Assembly: GCA_902803345.1 (NCBI GenBank)
Contig: CADCPV010000230.1
Coordinates: 1-10,626, forward strand
Direction of reading: 5' to 3'
DNA length: 10,626 nucleotides
DNA from: an uncultured Eubacteriales bacterium
GTDB taxonomy: Bacteria; Bacillota_A; Clostridia; Lachnospirales; Lachnospiraceae
Below are positions 6,367 to 10,626 of the stretch, one piece after another (position 1 is the first letter of the stretch; every line of letters starts with the position of its first letter). The translations under genes and the position numbers were made by a program. Below the pieces are notes generated by a model. It ran no database searches and had not been told where the DNA came from. It worked only from the letters and a program-made list of their open reading frames with translations.

Positions 6367-6579
6367 TCAGTCCTCTTTTCCCTCTTTTTCTTCTTCCGGC
6401 ATCATATTCTTCCGTACGAGCTTCACAAGAACAAGCCCTGTGATCACAAGGAGAACGATTACGCCTCCGAGAGTGAAAAACAGACTGTAATTTCCTCGAA
6501 TAAGCGCAACAATCATACCTGAAAAGCATCCAAGCAGCAGGATAATCAGGATGATTGCGGCAATACGTTTTCTGGACAC
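6367..6579 (-). CDS. Small two-segment membrane protein in the glgA-ABC operon
   Basis: I do not recognise a family. I choose the GTG at 6579 (70 residues) because AAAGGA lies 6 bases upstream of it. The ATG at 6594, five codons earlier, has no ribosome binding site and would engulf it. The sequence begins MSRKRIAAII (Met from GTG). Hydrophobic segments lie at about 6-27 and 31-54, with a short loop RGNYS between them and a basic then acidic tail KLVRKNMMPEEEKEGKED, presumably cytoplasmic. LLGC at residues 15-18 loosely resembles a lipobox, but strongly hydrophobic residues follow it, so a simple membrane helix is likelier. The gene lies 18 bases after the glgA stop and 12 bases before the ABC ATPase. 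It may be an accessory of the transporter, which is inference from position only. Confidence 0.7.
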   Translation of the reverse strand: MSRKRIAAIILIILLLGCFSGMIVALIRGNYSLFFTLGGVIVLLVITGLVLVKLVRKNMMPEEEKEGKED

Positions 6580-6585
6580 GGCGGA

Positions 6586-6591
6586 TCCTTT
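6586..6591 (-). promoter_or_regulatory. Ribosome binding site deciding the start of the small membrane protein
   Basis: AAAGGA on the minus strand, 6 bases before GTG 6579 and downstream of the alternative ATG at 6594, so the GTG is the better start. Confidence 0.65.
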
Positions 6592-6597
6592 CATTTT

Positions 6598-8082
6598 TTA
6601 CAGGTCCGCCGGCGTTTCTTCGACGATCTTCTCCGCCATCAGCTCGTCATAAAGCGCCTGGTATTTCTTCGCGGAAGCCGCCCAGGAGAAGTCCTGCTTC
6701 ATCGCGCGGATCAGCATCTCGTCCCAGCGCTCGCGCTGGTTCTCGTAGACATGTTTTGCATAGCGGATAATGCCGAGCATCTCATGTGCATTGTAGTTCC
6801 GGAAGGAGAAGCCGGTGCCTTCGTTCGTAATCTCGTTGTATGCCTGGACCGTATCCTTCAGGCCGCCGGTTTCGCGGACGATCGGAAGGGTTCCGTAGCG
6901 AAGAGACATCAGCTGCGACAGGCCGCAGGGCTCGAACAGGGAAGGCATCAGGAAGGCGTCGCAGCCTGCATAAATCCTGTGGGAAAGCGCTTCCGAGTAG
7001 AAAATGCTCGCGCTGACTTTTCCGGGATACAGGGATGCATAATAGCGGAACATATCCTCATAGCGCTTCTCTCCGGTTCCGAGGATGACGATCTGGATAT
7101 TCGGCTGTTCGCACATTTCATGCATGACGCAGTCGATGAGGTCGAAGCCCTTCTGGTCCGTGAGACGCGATACAATACCGACCATGAAAGCATCGGGTTT
7201 CTTCTCGAGTCCGAGTTCTTCCTGAAGGGCGGCTTTGTTCGCGGCCTTTCCTTTCAGCGCATCCTTGATGCCGTATTCCACGGCGATGTCCTTATCGGAG
7301 GACGGATTGTAGAAATCCGTGTCGATACCATTGACAATGCCCCGAAGGTTCTCGGATCTTGCCTGTAAAAGACCATCCATGCCTTCTCCGTAGAAAGGTG
7401 TCTTGATCTCTTCGGCATAGGTGTCGGAAACTGTCGTGATGCGGTCGGAATATACCAGGCCGCCCTTCAGCATGTTGCCGTTTCCATAGGCTTCCAGCTT
7501 GTCCGGTGTGAAGTAGTAAGCCGAAAGACCGGTCTTTTCCATCATCGTCCGAACATCCCAGGTGCCCTGGAACTTGAGGTTGTGGATCGTAAAGATCGTC
7601 TTCATGTGGTGGTAATAGAGATCACCCTGGAACGAGTCGTTAAGGTAGACGGGAACCAGGCCGGTCTGCCAGTCGTGACAGTGGATGATGTCCGGCTTCC
7701 AGTCTAAAAGCGGAAGCACCGAAAGCACCATCCGGGAGAAGAAGGCGAATTTCTCAATGTCATCATAGACATTGCTGTAGGGCCAGGAGCCGCTGAAGTA
7801 GAATTCGCTGTCAATGAAATAGAAAATGACACCGTCAAGCGTCAGTCTGTAAAGTCCGACATACTGATCCCGCCAGCAGAAACCGGTATAAAAATGGGTA
7901 ACATACTCCATTTTCTCCCGGAAGCTGTCCTTAATGCAGGTGTATTTCGGCATAATAACACGGACATCGTATTTTTCGGTATCGAAGTATTTCGGAAGCG
8001 AGCCCGCCACGTCTGCAAGACCGCCGGTCTTGATGAAGGGAACGCACTCCGATGCAGCAAATAACACGTTCGTCTTTTTCAT
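6598..8082 (-). CDS. glgA: Glycogen synthase (ADP-glucose, GT5 family)
   Basis: GlgA extends alpha-1,4-glucan chains from ADP-glucose to build storage glycogen in the cytoplasm. The GT5 hallmark KTGGLADV is at 18-25, inside the N-terminus MKKTNVLFAASECVPFIKTG. Further conserved blocks are IIHCHDWQTGLVPVYL (132-147), TIFTIHNLKFQG (162-173), IVNGIDTDFYNP (249-260), GIVSRLTDQKGFDLI (302-316), PSLFEPCGLSQLMSLRYGT (380-398, with the catalytic-site Glu) and VRETGGLKDTV (402-412). At 494 residues the length is normal for bacterial GlgA (about 480). The start has GGAGGTG 5 bases upstream and a good promoter. No other glycogen gene (glgC, D, B or P) is in the window. Instead glgA leads an operon with a small membrane protein and an ABC exporter, an unusual setting. 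Confidence 0.96.
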   Translation of the reverse strand: MKKTNVLFAASECVPFIKTGGLADVAGSLPKYFDTEKYDVRVIMPKYTCIKDSFREKMEYVTHFYTGFCWRDQYVGLYRLTLDGVIFYFIDSEFYFSGSWPYSNVYDDIEKFAFFSRMVLSVLPLLDWKPDIIHCHDWQTGLVPVYLNDSFQGDLYYHHMKTIFTIHNLKFQGTWDVRTMMEKTGLSAYYFTPDKLEAYGNGNMLKGGLVYSDRITTVSDTYAEEIKTPFYGEGMDGLLQARSENLRGIVNGIDTDFYNPSSDKDIAVEYGIKDALKGKAANKAALQEELGLEKKPDAFMVGIVSRLTDQKGFDLIDCVMHEMCEQPNIQIVILGTGEKRYEDMFRYYASLYPGKVSASIFYSEALSHRIYAGCDAFLMPSLFEPCGLSQLMSLRYGTLPIVRETGGLKDTVQAYNEITNEGTGFSFRNYNAHEMLGIIRYAKHVYENQRERWDEMLIRAMKQDFSWAASAKKYQALYDELMAEKIVEETPADL

Positions 8083-8112
8083 GAAACACCTCCGCGGGTT
8101 TTCTTTGTTCTA

Positions 8113-8141
8113 ATCATACCTTAAACCCTTTCTTTCGTCAA
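8113..8141 (-). promoter_or_regulatory. Promoter of the glgA-ABC operon
   Basis: On the minus strand, TTGACG (8136-8141) is followed after 17 bases by TATGAT (8113-8118), near consensus. The predicted start near 8106 gives a short leader of about 24 bases containing GGAGGTG. It is back to back with the plus-strand promoter at 8162-8190. Confidence 0.82.
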
Positions 8142-8161
8142 TCAAAAAAAAGAAATGTTCA

Positions 8162-8190
8162 TTGCAAAAAGGTAAAAGCGATGTTACAAT
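8162..8190 (+). promoter_or_regulatory. Promoter of the DUF5721-like / URO-D / TS-like genes
   Basis: TTGCAA (8162-8167) is followed after 17 bases by TACAAT (8185-8190). The expected start near 8197 leaves a leader of about 29 bases, with AAGGAGA 5 bases before the ATG at 8226. The -35 boxes of the two divergent promoters are 20 bases apart, and an 8-base A-tract (8144-8151) lies between them. Confidence 0.8.
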
Positions 8191-8225
8191 AGTGCAAAGG
8201 ACAGACAGAGAAAAAGGAGACACAC

Positions 8226-8723
8226 ATGCTCTATCTGCAGATTCGGAACATCGGAAAATTCACTTCTCTGCTCTTTGCGGGCGATTCCTTCGACCGGTTT
8301 CTTCTGCACGACGCTTCTTTTGAAACGAGTTTCACCACAATCGTCGAAGGCCGGAAGAACGAAGGCTTTTTTACGGAAGAAGAAAAGGAAAAAGAGCTCG
8401 CAGAAAGCTTCATCCGGTGGTCCCAGATCCGGCCTTCCGCCTATAAACTGCTGCAGGGGAAAAAGCTTCCGGTTTCCTTTAAAGTCATCCTGCTGACCGC
8501 GCCAGCAGTTACAAAAACCATGGTTGAAAAGTCCGGTTTTTCTGGCTGTTCCGTCTCTTCTCTCTCTGTAAGCGCAGTCTACCGCGAACAGAAACTTCTT
8601 CTTCGGACCGGTGTTTCCTACAGCGGCTTTTCGATGGACCGCAGTCTCGAAAAGTACTGGGATGAATCGGTGCTGAAGTTTTTGAAGGACCGGGAGATCG
8701 AGTGCGCGGAACCGGAGGAATAA
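8226..8723 (+). CDS. DUF5721-like protein, function unknown
   Basis: This is a 165-residue soluble protein with no signal peptide or membrane segment. The opening MLYLQIRNIGKFTSLLFAGD, the following DRFLLHDASFETSFTTIVEGRKNEGFFTEEE, the WSQIRPSAYKLLQGKKLPVSFKV block (about 65-87) and the C-terminal SYSGFSMDRSLEKYWDESVLKFL (about 130-152) resemble, from memory, the DUF5721 family found mainly in Lachnospiraceae. No enzymatic motif is evident. The alternation of beta-like strands and short charged helices fits a small alpha/beta domain. The ATG has AAGGAGA 5 bases upstream and a good promoter. It is the first gene of a plus-strand run with a 24-base gap to the URO-D-like gene, so co-transcription is likely. 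The family name is a recollection to be tested. The gene itself is well supported. Confidence 0.72.
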   Translation: MLYLQIRNIGKFTSLLFAGDSFDRFLLHDASFETSFTTIVEGRKNEGFFTEEEKEKELAESFIRWSQIRPSAYKLLQGKKLPVSFKVILLTAPAVTKTMVEKSGFSGCSVSSLSVSAVYREQKLLLRTGVSYSGFSMDRSLEKYWDESVLKFLKDREIECAEPEE

Positions 8724-8747
8724 ACAGCATTACAGGAGGTATGAGCC

Positions 8748-9791
8748 ATGCTGACCGCAAAAGAAAACATGCGCGAAACGATTCTCTGCCGGAATCCGGA
8801 GCGCTATGTCAACCAGTATGAAGCCCTGACATTCCTTCCGAACCCCATCACCTTCCGCGGAAGCTATCCGACACTCGGCGGCCCGCCTGTTGTGAACGGC
8901 TGGGGTGTCACCAATGTCTGGCCTGAAGGAACCCCCGGTCCCTTCCCGGTACATACGCCCGATAAGATTGTTGTCCAGGATATTGAGCACTGGCAGGATT
9001 ATGTTCATGCACCGGATCTCAGCGCTTCCCAGGAGGAATGGGACCGCTGCAAGGCGATCTGGGATGCCGCAGACGGCACCAGGGCTTTCAAATCAGCCAT
9101 GATTGCGCCAGGCATTTTCGAACAGTCGCACCATCTCTGCGAGATGCAGAATGCGCTCATCTACTATATGGAATATGAGGATGAGATGCACGATCTCGTG
9201 AAATACCTGACGGAATATGAACTTCAGCTTGCTGAATCACTCTGCTCTCATCTCCATCCGGAAGCGATCCTGCATCACGACGACTGGGGCTCCGAGACCA
9301 ATTCCTTCTTCCGACCTTCTATGTTCGAAGAGTTTTTCGTCGACGCGTATAAGGAGATTTACGGTTACTATCATGATCACGGTGTGGAGTTTATCGTGCA
9401 TCATTCCGACTCCTACTGCGCGAATCTTGTTCCGGATATGATCGAAATGGGCATCGATGTCTGGCAGGGCTGCATGCACAGTAATGACGTGCCGGCGCTT
9501 GTCAAAAAATACGGCGACAAAATCACTTTCATGGGCGAGATTGACAACAAGTTCGTGGATTTCGACGGCTGGACGGTCGAGGACTGCGAGAAGGCCGCTG
9601 TCGGCGCGATCGAGCGCGTCGGCACCATGAAGGGCTTCATCCCCTGCATCACCCAGGGCGGACCGGGCTCTGTTTACAAGGGTACCTATCAGGCGCTGAC
9701 GGATGCGATTGACCGGTACAATCTCACACATTTCGGCGGCACAAAGGAAGAACTCGATCAGAGCCGGCTTCCGCTGATGATTATGTTCTGA
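8748..9791 (+). CDS. URO-D superfamily protein, corrinoid-dependent O-demethylase methyltransferase-like
   Basis: The 347 residues have the TIM-barrel character of the uroporphyrinogen decarboxylase superfamily. The motif set matches the subgroup annotated as veratrol-corrinoid protein methyltransferase rather than true HemE: NQYEALTF (22-29), WGVTNVWPEGTPGPFPVH (52-69), APGIFE (120-125), HHDDWGS (176-182), VHHSDSY (217-223), VPDMIEMGIDVWQGC (228-242), FMGEID (261-266) and FIPCITQGGPGS (297-308). His, Asp and Cys in these blocks could bind zinc. Related enzymes move a methyl group from a methoxylated aromatic or similar donor to a corrinoid protein. No corrinoid protein or activase is in the window, so the substrate and even methyl transfer are inference. 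AGGAGG lies 8 bases before the chosen ATG. The gene follows the DUF5721-like gene by 24 bases and precedes the thymidylate-synthase-like gene by 37. Confidence 0.82.
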   Translation: MLTAKENMRETILCRNPERYVNQYEALTFLPNPITFRGSYPTLGGPPVVNGWGVTNVWPEGTPGPFPVHTPDKIVVQDIEHWQDYVHAPDLSASQEEWDRCKAIWDAADGTRAFKSAMIAPGIFEQSHHLCEMQNALIYYMEYEDEMHDLVKYLTEYELQLAESLCSHLHPEAILHHDDWGSETNSFFRPSMFEEFFVDAYKEIYGYYHDHGVEFIVHHSDSYCANLVPDMIEMGIDVWQGCMHSNDVPALVKKYGDKITFMGEIDNKFVDFDGWTVEDCEKAAVGAIERVGTMKGFIPCITQGGPGSVYKGTYQALTDAIDRYNLTHFGGTKEELDQSRLPLMIMF

Positions 9792-9828
9792 GGATACTAA
9801 GACACAGAAAGGATTAATGTAAAACAGA

Positions 9829-10569
9829 ATGAAAGAAGTGTTTGTTGAAGGAAAAACCCTGCCGGAGGCTTATCACAAAGCGCTCCTTGCGCTCGAGGAC
9901 GCACCGGTTATCCCCTGCCCCTTCTGGAATACAGAGCAGAAGGAAGTCAGCATGACCTATGTGGTTTCGGAACCAATGTCCGAGCCTATGATCTCGCGGC
10001 TATTCTTCGGTGATCCCAGAAGTCTCGAACAGTATCGGCAGGAAATGCTGGACGGCATCATGGATTTTGAAATTGAGCGTGGAAACTGGGTCTACACCTA
10101 CCACCAGCGCTATGCCTCCCAACTTCCCTTTGTGATCGAGGAGCTGAAAAAGGATCCCTGGTCCCGCCGTGCCGTGATGGACATCCGCTCTCCCGAAGAT
10201 ATCGGTTCCGATGATCCTGCCTGCTGGCAGCATGCGCAGTACTTCATCCGGGACGGCGCCCTCCACTGCAAGATCCTCTTCCGCTCCAACGATGCCTGCA
10301 AGGCTTCCTTCATGAATGCTTTCGCACTGATCCTTTTACAGAAAAAGATTGCAGACGCACTGGGTCTCCCTGTGGGCACCTACACCCACCGCGCCAACAG
10401 TTTCCACTGCTACGCCCGCGATTTTGACCTACTGGCCGGCTATATTCAGCGGATCAGAAGCGGCGATGACCAGACTTTTGACTATGACGGTGACTGGGAT
10501 GAGCTGATGGAGGAACAGCGCCCCGCGATTGCGGAGATGGTCCGCCAGCAGAAAGAAAAAGGGAACTGA
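9829..10569 (+). CDS. Thymidylate-synthase-fold protein (divergent ThyA family)
   Basis: Canonical ThyA converts dUMP and methylene-tetrahydrofolate to dTMP. Here the C-terminal half matches the family: YHQRYASQ (91-98), DPWSRRAVMDI (109-119) with the phosphate-binding Arg pair at 113-114, PACWQHAQYF (130-139) with the nucleophile Cys132, RSND (152-155) corresponding to RSCD, Asn163 at the place of E. coli Asn177, and HCYARDF (193-199) corresponding to the H-x-Y motif. Asn rather than Asp at 163 favours a uracil over a cytosine ring. Departures from ThyA are Trp for the His after the Cys, Phe for the Gln before RS, a short N-terminus and 246 residues instead of at least 264. The AAAGGA site is 15 bases from the ATG, unusually far. 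It may be an archaeal-type or otherwise specialised synthase. The cofactor and product are uncertain. Confidence 0.75.
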   Translation: MKEVFVEGKTLPEAYHKALLALEDAPVIPCPFWNTEQKEVSMTYVVSEPMSEPMISRLFFGDPRSLEQYRQEMLDGIMDFEIERGNWVYTYHQRYASQLPFVIEELKKDPWSRRAVMDIRSPEDIGSDDPACWQHAQYFIRDGALHCKILFRSNDACKASFMNAFALILLQKKIADALGLPVGTYTHRANSFHCYARDFDLLAGYIQRIRSGDDQTFDYDGDWDELMEEQRPAIAEMVRQQKEKGN

Positions 10570-10580
10570 TCGTTCATTAA

Positions 10581-10620
10581 CAGCTGCCTGGACGCTTTGA
10601 TCAACACAAGACAGCAGCTG
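10581..10620. repeat. Inverted repeat at the right edge, possibly a hairpin
   Basis: CAGCTGC (10581-10587) and GCAGCTG (10614-10620) are complementary arms with a 26-base loop, 12 bases after the thymidylate-synthase-like stop. The window ends before any T-tract could be seen, and the loop is long, so calling it a terminator is not justified. Confidence 0.3.
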
Positions 10621-10626
10621 CAGCAC

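Noticed and set aside
6751..7368. Plus-strand 205-codon frame opposite glgA
   Set aside because: It lies wholly inside the firmly identified glgA on the other strand and has no start signal or recognisable motif.
9237..9731. Minus-strand 164-codon frame opposite the URO-D-like gene
   Set aside because: It is antisense to conserved motifs such as HHSDS and GEID, and is explained as a shadow of that gene.
10429..10626. Minus-strand frame running in from the right edge
   Set aside because: It overlaps the conserved end of the TS-like gene and has no recognisable motif. It is probably a shadow.

Overview
The window is a compact, gene-dense stretch of roughly 50% GC bacterial chromosome. It looks like Firmicutes, most likely Clostridia of the Lachnospiraceae type. 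The grounds are strong AGGAGG-type ribosome binding sites, sigma-A-type promoters with 17-bp spacers, the gmk-rpoZ-rimO and rsmD-coaD gene orders, a DivIVA/ATPase-like coiled-coil gene after coaD, and what I recognise from memory as a DUF5721 protein. Every gene is intact except rimO, which runs off the left edge. There are no tRNA, rRNA, CRISPR, insertion sequence or phage genes. The first ~8.1 kb is read entirely from the minus strand and the rest from the plus strand.

Minus strand, in transcription order from about 8.14 kb leftwards. (i) glgA (glycogen synthase), a 70-residue two-segment membrane protein, a BcrA-like ABC ATPase and its six-segment permease are closely packed behind one good promoter, with a weak terminator-like hairpin at the end. 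(ii) rsmD (16S rRNA m2G966 methyltransferase), coaD (coenzyme A synthesis) and a coiled-coil protein follow a promoter whose whole spacer is a 19-bp palindrome, and they end at a clear intrinsic terminator. (iii) An RsmF/NOL1-NOP2-Sun-type rRNA m5C methyltransferase starts immediately after that terminator. (iv) gmk (guanylate kinase), rpoZ (RNA polymerase omega) and rimO (S12 methylthiotransferase) are chained by two 4-bp ATGA overlaps behind a perfect-consensus promoter. Groups ii to iv are mostly housekeeping functions for ribosome maturation, transcription and nucleotide or cofactor supply.

Plus strand, from about 8.16 kb. A promoter lying back to back with that of glgA drives a DUF5721-like protein. 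It is followed, with short gaps and no visible terminator, by a URO-D-superfamily protein resembling corrinoid-dependent O-demethylase methyltransferases, and then by a divergent thymidylate-synthase-fold protein that keeps the catalytic Cys, the RS-D motif and the nucleotide-binding Asn, His and Tyr. This trio is the least explained part of the window. Two of its members belong to families that move one-carbon units, but no partner corrinoid protein is present here.

The points most worth a second look are the thymidylate-synthase-like gene and its neighbours, the palindrome inside the rsmD promoter with a short upstream ORF in the leader, the duplicated acidic/tyrosine tail of omega, and the co-transcription of an ABC exporter with glgA. 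Nothing here is clear proof of a new system.
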